DNA from: Sinonovacula constricta
Taxonomy: Eukaryota > Mollusca > Bivalvia > Cardiida > Solecurtidae
NCBI GenBank assembly: GCA_007844125.1
Contig: CM017556.1
Coordinates: forward strand, 70,804,697-70,868,696
Length of the DNA stretch: 64,000 nucleotides
Direction of reading: 5' to 3'
In this document: one piece after another, positions 1-12,500 of the stretch
Layout of the letters: every line of letters begins with the position of its first letter
Position numbering within the stretch: the first letter of the stretch is position 1
Position numbers and translations under genes: made by a program
Notes under the pieces: generated by a model
What the model saw: only the letters and a program-made list of their open reading frames with translations
What the model was told of the DNA's origin: nothing
Database searches by the model: none

Positions 1-2161
1 CTGGTCCTGATCTTATCACTTCTAGGTCTACCATCCTTAAGTCTCACCGACAATTCAGGTAGGCCAAGCTCTTGGGCAAGGGACTTGATTTGCATCCCCA
101 TAGTTTCTAATTAGGTTCATGGCTGTCCACGTCTGAGACAAAATACAAATAATAACCAAATAAGAGATGTGAACCTAGAAACCATTTTGAACCTGCAATT
201 TCTAACTTTATTCAGTACCTTATTTACTCGCCCATAAGTCGAATAAAAACGTGTCCTTAAATTGCTCTGAAGAATCTATTCGCCTTATGGATGAGGTATC
301 AAGAGAAAAAAAAGGATGCCAAATTTAGGTCAGAGCTTATGGACAGATACATCAGTAAACACGTACACATTGGACCGTGTGTTTCCGTGCTTAAAGTGAT
401 TTTGTAATCATTTAATCAGCTTGTGTCTGGAATATAAATACATGCATAAAGATTAAGTTTAAAATATCATATATAACAATGCTTACAATACTAACCTTTT
501 TTAAAACCATTATCATTGTGTTCAAATATGTTGTCAATAATCCCAAATTATCACTCAATTATGTACTGGCTAGCAGCTATGTAAATGTGTCAGTTTCCAC
601 TGTGACTAGTGAAATTAGCAGGCGATGACCTCCCAGATGCAAGTACATCAGCATCGGCATGGCCTGAATTTCTTTGATCTACGTCACCAAGTCTAGCTTG
701 ATGCCAAATATCAATGGGATGAAATTGACACAATACACAAGAACATAAGAGACAAATGACAGCTTGCTAATTTGCGGTTATGCTAATTAGCCAACTATAA
801 GAGAGACACTTAACCGTTCATAATGATTTATCTGCTTTCTAGATTTGATTGGCTGAGCGATTATGTTATGTTAATTAAAACTGGCCGAGTTAAGCACATG
901 ATAAAAGCTAACGCTTGATTACTGTTTACAAGTTACATTAAATATTACCAGGTTAAATCTAACGACTGACGAGTTTCTGAGCTTGTACAATATAATTTTA
1001 AAGTCGCTAGGGAAATGCGAACACTTCCAAAACGAAAAGTTGACACATATTGTACATGTAAATCTACTGAGTTTCATTTTGATAAGAGAAAACATATTGT
1101 CCGACAAAAAACTCAACCTCTGTCAACCTTACTGGAATAACGTTTACTTCATAAATATCAGTCACAGTCTAAGTGATGCTAATTATTATTCAAAATGGCA
1201 GAAATCATTTAACATTTTACGAAACTAGCAACCGATAGTGAAATTGTATTGGAAATTGAACTAATGAGACCCATAAAATATACCTCGACTTATGAGCAAA
1301 GTACACTTACGGCTGAGTGAATACGGTAGTTCTTCTGTATATAGAGAAAAGAAACAATTACTATGTTTTTTGTTTTAACCACTATGCTACAACCAAGAAC
1401 CATCCAATCAGACTGTTACTTGAACACAGACATAAACTTTTCTTATGGTGTCGTTCTCCAAAGAATTAAAAACTACACATTTGAAATTATATAGTTTTGC
1501 TATTGCTATAAATGTAACTTAATTTAACGCCGAGTGCAATGACATCTAATAAACAAATAGGGTAAAGAATTTCACCAAATAGCAGTAGTTAGGTTCCATT
1601 AACCTTAATAGTTTGCAACTTTAGTGTGTTTAATCTGAAATAGCTGGATTTTTCCTATAGTTTCATGAAATTAGATTGGTTTGTCCAAGTTAATGTCATG
1701 GTCATAAGCTTTAAGTTAACATTGAAGAAAAAAATTGTAAGAAGGTCATTTTGCTAGAACATTTAAGAATTAATTTTTTCATGGGCATAACTGGATTAAA
1801 AACAATCTTGAAAAATTCCTACCTCATCAACAGTGGAGATTTTATATGATTAGTATGAATTCTGTTCTGCAATAACACTTTCTATAATAAACAAACACCG
1901 AGTTGCACAATTTAAGTCACATCAGCAAACACAAACAAAGGAAAGTCTTTAACAACAAATATATAGAGTGTCAAAATGAACTTGTTTTGCTTTAAATGAT
2001 TGGGAAATTTTTAACAACAAATACAGGCAGTGTCAAAATTGTATATTTTAATTAAAATAATTGGGAAATTTTTAACGACATATATACAGTATCTAAATTA
2101 GTGTAATTTTACTTAAATTATAGGGAAATTTTTTAAACAAAGCACCACAAAGACTTTGAGA

Positions 2162-2179
2162 GGGGAGGGGAGGGTAGGG
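2162..2179 (+). other. G-quadruplex-type motif
   Basis: Four runs of three or four G with loops of one or two bases (GGGGAGGGGAGGGTAGGG) in AT-rich surroundings, 4.2 kb upstream of the CPT1 ATG. Fits the usual quadruplex pattern; no function is shown. Confidence 0.5.
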
Positions 2180-3258
2180 AGCATATGACATTACCACAGT
2201 CCATTAAAATAGGTATTGGGAATTGATTATTGTGCATATACCTAGTTAAACCTAGACTCTGTTAGGTAGATTAAACTGGTCCGTACCAGTGTGATTGCAA
2301 TGACAGCTTACATTTACCATATTTAGCAGTTTTTCTGATTGTCACATTCAAATATGTAACCGGAGATATATACAATTAGCTTGACTAAAATGTGTTCTCA
2401 TTTTATATGTTGTTTTTTATGTGATAGTATTTTTCAATTCTTCAGCCACTAAACTAACAGTGAGTATTAACTGTCTCTTTTTGTGTATATGCTATAAAAA
2501 TTGTTGGGGAATTAAACACAGTACTTGTAATACAGGTATTTACCTCGCCAGACGCAATGATGTAATGTTTATTACATTTCAATGCTGTATAGAAGGGTAC
2601 TGACTTTTTTTTAAAAAATGAGTTTCAGAATTTAGGTATTTACAGGATCAAATAGTGTTGTTATTTAGTTAACAATCCTGCTGCTTCATGAAGTTTTATC
2701 AAGGAAGTCCTTTTTTTCATACTTTACACAACAGTATTAATATATGACCATGCAAAGTGCCTAACTATCAGATCTCTATTATGCTATGTCTGGTTGTACA
2801 AAGTTACTGGAAAGTCAATTAATGTTGAAGGTCCAGGTCAAATTTGTTCTTAATTAAATGCAAACAATTAATGTTAGATCAAAAGCTGATAGAACTCAGA
2901 GATCAGCTTGTGTGGACATCCTCAGGGGTCCATAGAGCCAATCATCTTTTGCTTAGTTAACTGATTAGTGGGTCAGTGCATTATTTACACCTTTGAAAGT
3001 GACACAGGTTACGCTTCCATGCGGCCCCTGTGGGACTAATTAGTTGACTAAGATCTTACCTATGTCACTGCATTCAAGCCAGCTTGAAAGTTTGACAGAT
3101 GATGGGTATAATTGAGGATGTCAACACTGGAGTGCCTGTTTGTAGCAAAGCTTGACTTAATTCTTATTGAGTGATTACATGTCGTTATATATATATTCTG
3201 TATAGATACTTAACAAACTTTGAAGATTGGCATCTCTGTTTTGCAGTAGAACTGTTAC

Positions 3259-3460
3259 CACACACTTGTTTTGTTTTTATTTTTGAGATACATCACAGCA
3301 TACAGTTATGATCATTATAGCAATGTCCAGCTGTTTTGATGGAGGAAAACTCTAGACAAATGTCTGGGTGGAACAAATGGCTAACCACAGGTCAGCAGAA
3401 AGACCTTCCCACCGTAAGTCCTTCATTCTGAACTGGACTCGAACCACACACTCTTCTTTT
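3259..3460 (-). mobile_element. tRNA-derived SINE, family C (tRNA-Ser/Leu-like head), degraded
   Basis: Reverse strand shows the family body (ttcc.gctgacctg..gtta, then a tail reading .tgatcataactg). A remnant of box B (ggactcgaaccacac) lies at the right end. Best intact relative: 42723-42930. Confidence 0.6.
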
Positions 3461-4464
3461 TTTTTTACTGAACAATGTTATATTTCAAATTTCTAATATG
3501 TTCTATTATGCTTCATTTCATAATAATGTTTGTTTAATTTTAAAGTAAGATGTAATAAATTCCTTGGGTCAAGTATATTGTAAATAATTATTTCCCCAGT
3601 TTTATGTGTACAGCAGCTTTTATCACTCCTCCCATTTGCACATGTATGACAAATGACCGAAGACAAACGTGTTAAATAAATGTGTTCATTGATTATTTTC
3701 TGCATGTGTATATGAAGGATAGGTAACAAACAAAGTTGTTTTACAATAACACTGTCTTATGCAAATATGACTCACATACAGCAGGCTGACATTTATAGAG
3801 ACTCACTGTTACGGGTAATATGCAGAACAAAATAGTTAACACGACATCAGTCATGACTTTGTATATCCAGGATTCAACTGTATAAACTTCAGTGTTTGTA
3901 ACTAATCTTATGATTGTATGACACAGCTAGATGATTAAGTATAGGATCAATCCTGCAACCTTCAGCAACCAGAGTCAACTCTGTACCTAAGCTTACAGGG
4001 TCGGTCACTTCTATCTAAACCACTGAATATGCAGTTACACCAAGATAAGCCCTTCAAGTAACTCTAGGCTGATTTTCTCTTTATTGATTATATAACCTAA
4101 TCCTAGCAGATCAAACTGCACAGTGCATTTGAATGACATGATATTTGGGGAGGTCTTAAACATGGACACACATTTGTCAAAATGTCATGTATCAATGTTG
4201 TGAATAACTAATTACAGCTTTTAAAATACATAACAGAGTGTAAATAATAAAACAAAGTACTGTCTGATCTTTGAAAAGAGGCATTAGTATGCTGTTGTTG
4301 CTGATTTTTAAATATAGTCTTGTTATCCTGGAAAAAAAAGGTAACTTTTTAAACAAATTAATTTACTTGGTGTAAAATTGTTTCTGTAGATTGATAATTA
4401 AAACTTATCAACACAATTTCTCCATTTCTGTATGTTGAAATGTGAATGGATTATTAAATAAGTT

Positions 4465-4752
4465 ACATGAGGACACCAGCCGCAATAGCTCAAGTGGTAG
4501 AGCGTCGGGTTGCAGATTTGGAGGTCGCAGGTTCAAACCGCGACCGGGCCAAACCAAAGACTTTAAAGTTGGTAGTAGTGGCTCCCCTCCTAACGTACGG
4601 GGCTAAGGGGACAGCATAACGCCTGACTAGTCGGTGATAGTAAAATGAACCAGCCGGGTTCAGTCCCTGGGCACCTCATATTAAGTGCCCCTTTTATAAT
4701 GATAAAAATGTCGCTGCACAGTATTGGCAAATCCCAATCCCACATGAGGACA
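4465..4752 (+). mobile_element. tRNA-derived SINE, family A, with 11-bp target duplication
   Basis: Body 4476-4741 starts with a tRNA-like head: box A TAGCTCAAGTGGTAGAGC and box B GGTTCAAACC. It continues with a conserved core (ccaaagactttaaagttggt) and ends near a hairpin-forming GGGCACCTCAT..AAGTGCCC. Perfect direct repeats ACATGAGGACA at 4465-4475 and 4742-4752 flank it, evidence for LINE-mediated retroposition. Related copies: 18758-19022 and 24341-24596. Confidence 0.9.
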
Positions 4753-6350
4753 TGCCTGTGGAAGTCTTTGGCTGTCTTCTTGGTACTTTCAGAGACCTTT
4801 TAAGGTCTTAATCTTTTCAGTATCTATAAAACCATGCAAGGTGTTTCTATATCTCAGTATTGCCAGTTACTTAAGAACAAAGAACACACTTTTCAAGGGT
4901 CCTGTAGATGATAATATCATTTCCTACACTCTTCTAACAGGATAGTTGGTCAGGTCAGTAGGTTACTTATATGATATTAATTAGCTGCTGTCAATCTGTC
5001 TCCACGGGTCAGTGGTCATTCAGATGTATAGGGCTAGAGGCCATCTACAGGTAGATGGAGTCAACTGATTGGCCCACACAGTCCAGGTACTACTCGCACC
5101 ATTATACACTAGTGCAAACAAATACACCAATACAAACTTGCCCAGTATATGGCAAACAGTGATATGACAAAAATAACAACAGTGAGTTAAGGAAACTGTG
5201 GATGGTGCTGCTATATTTTTAAGTGTTGGGTGATTGTTGGAAACCAGTAAGCTTCATTTTTGTTTTATTTTTTGTTGTCTATATAGTTTAATAGAAGTTA
5301 TGATTTATTTCTGAACATACTGAATTTCTCAATGTTTAGTAAAATTACTTCATGTATAATGGACCAAACTCCAATTTTGTGTCAAAAGAATTGTTTATTC
5401 ATTTGATATATTTGGTTTTAGTGCATCAACACTGCAGGGTACAGTTAAGACTTCTAAGAGTTAATCACTGGTGAATATACACACAAAATCAGACAGAGAA
5501 TGAGATGAAGAATGACTGTGGGTCTGTGATTGTCCGGTGCACTGCACAGGATGCAGTCAGTTTAGTCAAGTTATTATAATTAAGATGAAAACTTTATACA
5601 GAACTTTATTATGAAGTTTTTTATGTATATAATTTGCATTCTGTTGTTTTCAGTAAATGTGTATATGTTCTGTAGTTTTGTTGTCACCATCTCTAAGTTG
5701 CCAGGTAGACTCTCATGGTGTGTGCATTGTTACTGGACTTAAAGTCTGCTGGCAAGTTTTAGTGACATGACTTCCAATAATGTTATATCATTTTATGACT
5801 GAAGTGTCTAATGTTATTGTTGTACCTAAAGACTTGACTGACTGTTGTAGCAAGCTGTGCACTCATGTAATGTGTTGGTTGTCTAACAAAGGGCTGTAAA
5901 ACCCTGTTACCAGTGTATGTATTTGGCCAGGTGGGGACCAAACTGTTGATTTAACACTGCACTAAGTCTGTCATCTATAAACTAAGTCCGTTGGCATGAG
6001 ATGTCCTGTGGATATGTATTCACTTATGTACATGTAGTATGTATGCAAGCTAATTATCTATATGCCAAAAAAGAAATGCATGACATTCCTATAAAATGAA
6101 ATCAATGTTTTAAGGCCTGCAGGAAAGACTGAAAACAGTTTTTAAGTTTTTTGGCTAAATTGTAAAGAATCTGAATTGTCAGACTTGATCTCCTTCACAT
6201 TTGACCAATCAGATGACTGGAAAATGACCTAAATTCAGGCTAAATGTTTTAAATTAGGTAAATTTATCTTTATCAAAAAAAATGAAAACATCAGTTTTGA
6301 TTTATAACCCTTGATATTATATAATTATATTCTATTTTCCCCTATCCTAG

Positions 6351-6382
6351 GTGATAGTAACAGTGTTGTGTGATCTGTCAAT
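6351..6382 (+). other. Likely 5' UTR part of the CPT1 start exon
   Basis: A pyrimidine-rich tract ending CCTATCCTAG lies just before 6351, so the start exon probably begins here after an upstream non-coding exon that I could not locate. The ATG at 6383 has A at -3 and G at +4, a strong initiation context. Confidence 0.45.
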
Positions 6383-6523
6383 ATGGCCGAGGCGCACTCT
6401 GCTGTAGCGTTCTCCTTCACTGTTACTCATGAGGGTGTGGATGTCAATCTTGACCATGAGGCCTTGTGGGCCGTATGGCAAAGTGGTCAGCGCTCCTGGA
6501 AGAAACGACTCGGCCGAGCCAAG
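6383..6523 (+). CDS. CPT1: CPT1 coding exon 1 (residues 1-47)
   Basis: Encodes the cytosolic N-terminal regulatory segment starting [14 protein letters not shown], close to the vertebrate N-terminus. Glu3 and His5 are present. It ends at [10 protein letters not shown] followed by gtaattt; phase 0. Intron 1 (4,542 bp) follows. Confidence 0.96.
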
Positions 6524-9500
6524 GTAATTTGTCTTGTCAGTTTTTACACAGCTATTAGCTCTAACAGAACTCTCAAATCAGACTGACAAACAGTGTAGAT
6601 CCAGCTCAGTCATCTTGTGCTGGAACCTGTCTGATCAGGGACTGCTGTTCAGTGTTAAGTATTAATATGCCTTGTTCAGTATACATATTTAATAAAAAAA
6701 AAAACTCGATGTTTAATTATTGTTATTATCAAATGTAGGAGGTTAAAATCATTAGGCTTCTTACTTATCATACTTTTGTATTTATTCTGATCTTATTTGT
6801 GATCATTTGTGCATGCATGAGTGTGAGAGTGTGTTTGTTTGTTGCAGTATATATATTTTGAATCCACATATGTTCATTTTCAAGCAAAATGCTCACTTAT
6901 TTGGCATGTGGCATGCGTTTTAAGTTAGAGAATTGAAACACTGTTACTATCTAAATGCAGTTGTAATATATTACAGTTAATTTATTTGAGCTGTAGTGAA
7001 AACATCAAAGGCCCAGTAGTATAATTTACAAGAAACATAAAGCCGCCTGAGCTATATTTGCAGAATGTTCACTAATCAGACATTACAAAAACATGTTTTC
7101 ATTTGAACGATATTTATAGTAAATGATAATTGTTGAGTTTGCAAGTACTTTTTCAGTCAGTAAATGTGACAAAATGGCCAAGAGGTGACTCACCAGGGTA
7201 GAATAATTTACAATTTAAAATCAAATTATACTTTATATACAAAACAATATACATACAAGATAAAAGAAAATGATTTTAATACAATAAAAAAAAAAAAAAA
7301 CCCCGCCGGCTTATATTAAGTCTGATAACTGTCCGCTGGTCTTAACTGTGCACTGTATCTATACTTCCTACACAACAAACAACACTTCTCTGATACACAA
7401 TCCTTAGTATATGTGCTACGACATAACTGTCCAATATGGTATCTGCTCGTGCAGCTCACTCCTGCGACGAAACTGTCCAATATGGTATCTGCTCGTGCAG
7501 CTCACTCCTGCGACGAAACTGTCCAACATGGTATCTCCCTTGCCGTTCCCCACACAGAGTTTACCCCGTCGTACATGTAACGAATGCGTGGTACAAGTCG
7601 ACCTTATATCGCTGTCCACCAATGGGCCTCTGCTTGTCTACGTCTAAGTACGGCTCTTTACTGGCCTACATACGGCTCTTCCCTGGCCTAAATACGGCTC
7701 TTCCCTGGCCTAAATACGGCTACAAATGACAAATGACGTCAATTTACTTCTCAAAATCAAATATTTAGTGGGTTTCTACATAACATACAACACCTTTACC
7801 ATATCGATCATTTTGCATCATATTAGTGCATCTATGACATAGTAATGGTATATAAACCAATGGTATAATACCATCGTACTTGAACCATATGTCTGCTCTA
7901 TGGTTTTACATAAGTGCCTTTAAACAGTGCATTTAAACAGTGCATAAGTCTCCCTCAACTATAAAACCAGACCTACTGTCAAACCTTCAACTTTACATTT
8001 ACCATTCTAGTGAAGTATCGAAATATTTATCCCATTTTGATTTAACCGAAAATAAATATGGCTTTCAAATCTTAATACATACATAGTCCTAACATTATCA
8101 TATAAACTTAGACTTAGAACCCTCGGCCTATAAAACATTAAAATGCTTTCAAAAATTGCCGATATGTCTAATGATCGTACACTTGTTTCCTTCAAAAAAA
8201 CAATTTAACGATCTACTAAATAGAATTACGCTGGCGACAATTAGATGTAAAAGTTGCCTATATTAAATGACTGTACACTTGTTTTCTTCAAGAAAACAAT
8301 ACAACAATCTTACTAAATAATTAATTTAACAACAATTAATTCTGTAAAACGAAAAACTGCTTAAAACAAAAATGCGAAAAATAAAAAGTACTTACACATA
8401 TTCCGTAGTGTTATGGTACAGCATCATCAACGTCCCCTATCAACGCATCTCGATAACTGACACCAACACTTGGAGCGTACAGATATTTATACAAATAGAC
8501 AGCCCCGTAGCCTGACTTAATTCAAGAACCCCGAGAATTTGTAACCCGTGATTCCTCAGACTTCTCGTGAAAAACCAATTGCATACACCTTTAGTACGCC
8601 TCACCTTTTTAAGATAAAAAAGGCCTAACGTAAATAAACTATGGGTTAACGTTTCAAGACCCTTTCAAAATGAATAAAAACACTCTATTCATGTAATTAT
8701 AAAAACAACATAATTAGAACCTCTAAAAACCCTTTACACACCAAAAGGCAACAAAATAACCCAAAGGTTATCCCTATTTTACTAAAATCAAACTCTACAG
8801 TATCGCTCTGCCATAAGCCTCGTACACAAAATCACTATATAAAATAAGGCCACGACTATGTTATTTTGTGACAGTAAATATGTCATGATGGCACTCCTGA
8901 ACGTCCTGCTTTTGTATGTTGTTTTCTTATTATAAGAAACCTTGATGGTGTTCTTTTAAGAATAATACTTCATACATTGCAACATCTAGGAGACATAACT
9001 TTCATATGTGTCATTCTCTGTACCATATGTATAGACATAATGGGCCAAAGGCCTTATAAAAAAAAGGTAATGCATTATTGTAATCCTCAACATATTTGTG
9101 TCATTCTCCTGAAAGTCTGAACTTTATCATTTTATTTTACTGTATCTAAGACGTTATGAGTAGCACTTGCAAATGTTATGTGTAACACGTTTCAAATGTA
9201 TGACTAAAATGAAATGTTTGATTGAAATGTATATAATATATAGGGGTCACCTTTAGCCGTATGGTTAGTCGCTGTCTTGTACCTCATTATCCTCTCACCA
9301 CATGGGTTTAAAACCTGTTTGGGGCTAGAACTTTCATGGAGGGAGGTTTTCCAACTAACATGTGGTGCACCGATGGTTCAAGTCTAGTGTCTATACCAAT
9401 AATTAGCTCAACATCGCCAGTATGATCACAATTAAGTTGGTGCAATGTAACAAAAAATTAAGCAAACCAAACATAATACGGAAGTTATGGCCAAGACATG

Positions 9501-12500
9501 AAAGTGGGATGGATATAAGAACATATTGTACTGATTGACAGACTGACAAAACACATGCATTATGGTGACCTTCAGGGATATAATAAAACATTTTCTTTTG
9601 TATTATTTATTCTTTTTTATTTTTTATGTTCTTCAAAAAATCGCTTTTCATTAACCCTTATGTAATAAATAATTATCTTGCCTCTAAACATAAATAAGGT
9701 GATAACGTATGATAACACATGTTTACATCCCTACTCAGACTATTTACTGTGTGATAACACTGAAGATAAATTGTAAATATGAAGTGGAAGGTATTTGAAT
9801 GAGATCCAGGTCAATCAACAAGTGTAACCGTCTAATATATGGTGCAGGCAGGTGCCCATTGGGACCAGGTCATGTGGTATCGATAATAATTTGCAGTGTT
9901 TGGATCATGATAATGTCATAGTCCATTTAACAGCCATTTTGTTGTACATAAACCATGTACTAAATGTACTTAAGTCTATAGCAGTAATTGATTTGTATTG
10001 TAGCAATCTGTTATTTCCTTTTTCTTGATAACACAAATAGATTTACAAACTTGATTGAAAATGCCAATTGAAAGTAGTTAATATGTGGCAGAATTATCCA
10101 CAGCATTAAATAATTACTAGATCGGGCAATTTCAGTCTGTCAGAAAACAAACAAAATAGTTGATGACTTAAGCAGAGAAGTACTGGAAACAGGAATGTAC
10201 TTTATAAAATGGAAAAAAGATTATGCTATTGACACTGTGGCAGATTTGCCAAATGTGAAAATATTGAGGCATACATGAAACCAGAAGCAAAGATCAAGAA
10301 CAGCCTTACTGAATGTACAATGTTGCAGTTGTTTAATCAGAGTAAGCCAAAATGTTCATCCTTTTGCATCCTTTAAAGACTAACAGATGTAAGTATATGT
10401 TGCATTACTCACAGGACTTCATCATATTTGCTTATTTACAACCTTGTACCAGCATGTTTTGTTTTCGCATGTTTTGTACCAGTGTGTTAAAATACACACC
10501 TGCTTATTGAATAATTTCAAAGAATGTGAATGAATATGAAAGCAGAAACCAGAATCTTCTAGGATTTTTTCTTGTGATCAAGTTGTTACCATGCCATACA
10601 TGCCATACAAGCCATGACATATTCTTCTGCTTACTCATTATGTTAAGGTACAAAAGCCTTTTAAGAAACTCTATTGTTCGACACCTTGTTGGCCTTTTAG
10701 GACTTTGATTTTGAACTGAACTAAAATGCAGGCTCTATTTTAAGAAAAAAATGGCTGAAACTAGGTAATAGATGGGCAGATGTATGGCAATGTCAACCTT
10801 TTGCATTAAAAGTTTATTATTTTCATTTTAACTTAATGGTAGTAACTACTGGCAAATCATAACTTAAAATATAGGTAGCATGTGAGTGCAAAAACAGTAT
10901 TCAAGTGCATTTCCAGTTTTTCAATTACATCCTTGCTGGTTTTGCTTGTGGAGCATATTTAAACTTAGAATATAGCCTTTCTAATGATATTAAATAAAAA
11001 CTGATTATTTAACATATGTATTACTAGTACATTATTGACTTATCCTATGTCTGTGTGTTTATCAGAACAAGCTGAAGGCTGGCACTTACCCTGCGTCCTT
11101 TCAAAGTTTGATGGTGTTCATGGTGCTGGTCACTGCTGTACGCCTCGCTTTTGCAGAGCCCTCCTTTGGATTTGCAGCAATTCTAGAATCAGCCCTTACC
11201 TTGTATGTATGGTGACACAACTTGTACTAATTAAACAGCATTTTGCATGTAAAATATAAAAAAAAGAATCCGTCAGTTCTTACATTAGTAATGTGGAGCG
11301 AACAGGCCCATGACTTGTTACTCCTCTGCCACTCAATGCATGAATTAGTACAAATAACTCATTACATGTACTCAGGAGGTAAAATAAAGAATCAATTTAT
11401 ATTAATTGACAAGAATCACCCTACCAGTCTAAATGTATCTTTACACCTATTATTATGATTATCTAGGTTGTGCAGTCCACTGAAGTGTAATCTTGTTAAT
11501 TTAAATTTATAATATGAATTTGCTATTGTAATTATTTATTATTATGTATTAATTTTCTAATATTGTGTTAACTTAGGTCCTAATAAATGTACAAAAAGTC
11601 TTGTATATCAATTCGACCATTATATTTATTTTAATAATCTTTTGTACTACCTTCTAAAAGAGCACAATTCAACACTAGGTTTTGTTAACAGACAAGTTTT
11701 TTTAAGCCTGTTGTATCACTGTTCTAACACCAGTATGTGAATCCAGTTTTATTCTTCTTCTGTGCTGTTATTGAGACAACATATGTGTTCTACAGCTCCA
11801 ACGTGCCCTTCCTGATCTATGAGCTGGTTGCATGTATGATACTTGGGGGACTGCTGTGGCTGTGTGCCATCCTGCTACTGAAGTACACCCTTAAGTTGCT
11901 GCTCATGTACCATGGCTGGATGTATGAGAACCGGGGCCGAGTGTCTACACCCACCAAACTATGGCTGGTCAGTACAGCACTACAACTCCTTAATGGTCAA
12001 CACTGCTGTGACCTTTTTGAAAAATATAACCTTGTCTGTCTCTCTGTCTCTATCTGGGAAAATATTGTGTTCAGAGCTACATATACTTTTTTTTTTAAAA
12101 ATAAACCTTTTCTATCCTTTTGTCTCTTATGAATAAATTGCTTTAAAAGCTATATAAACATTATTCTATTGTAAAAAATCTCTTTCTATCCTTGTGTCTG
12201 TTATGAACAAATTGCTTTCAGAATCATATAAATATTATTTTATTGACAAAGACAATGCATTCATCTTTGAGAAAGTTCTAAGCAGCTTACTTGTATGAAT
12301 CCTTCTTTTTCAGCTTTGATGAAATTCATTGTTGAACATGTAATTAATGTTTACTACTTTAGGCCTTCGAGAGCTGAATCATGTTTTTGTCTGTTTCCTA
12401 ACAGAACTATGGTAAACTTTAAAAAATAAATAAAAAATGTTAGAACTTGTGTGTCAATAGCTGTTAACTTGATACTCTTTATGATTTTACTGTGTACTTT

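Larger units (their letters stand above)
1..6350. other. Upstream or 5' intronic DNA
   Basis: AT-rich DNA without a convincing coding exon. Holds a G-run motif (2162-2179), an antisense SINE fragment (about 3259-3460), a full SINE with target duplication (4476-4741), and a short stretch near 660-700 that matches, in inverse orientation, the inside of the inverted-repeat element at 16.9-17.7 kb. The CPT1 promoter and any non-coding first exon may lie here; I could not place them. Confidence 0.5.
6524..11065 (+). other. CPT1 intron 1
   Basis: Holds a foldback repeat copy (6586-6657), a 46-bp and a 22-bp tandem repeat (7427-7530, 7650-7722), an A/C-rich block of different composition (about 7260-8920) and a SINE (9244-9450). 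No coding sequence recognised. Confidence 0.7.
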
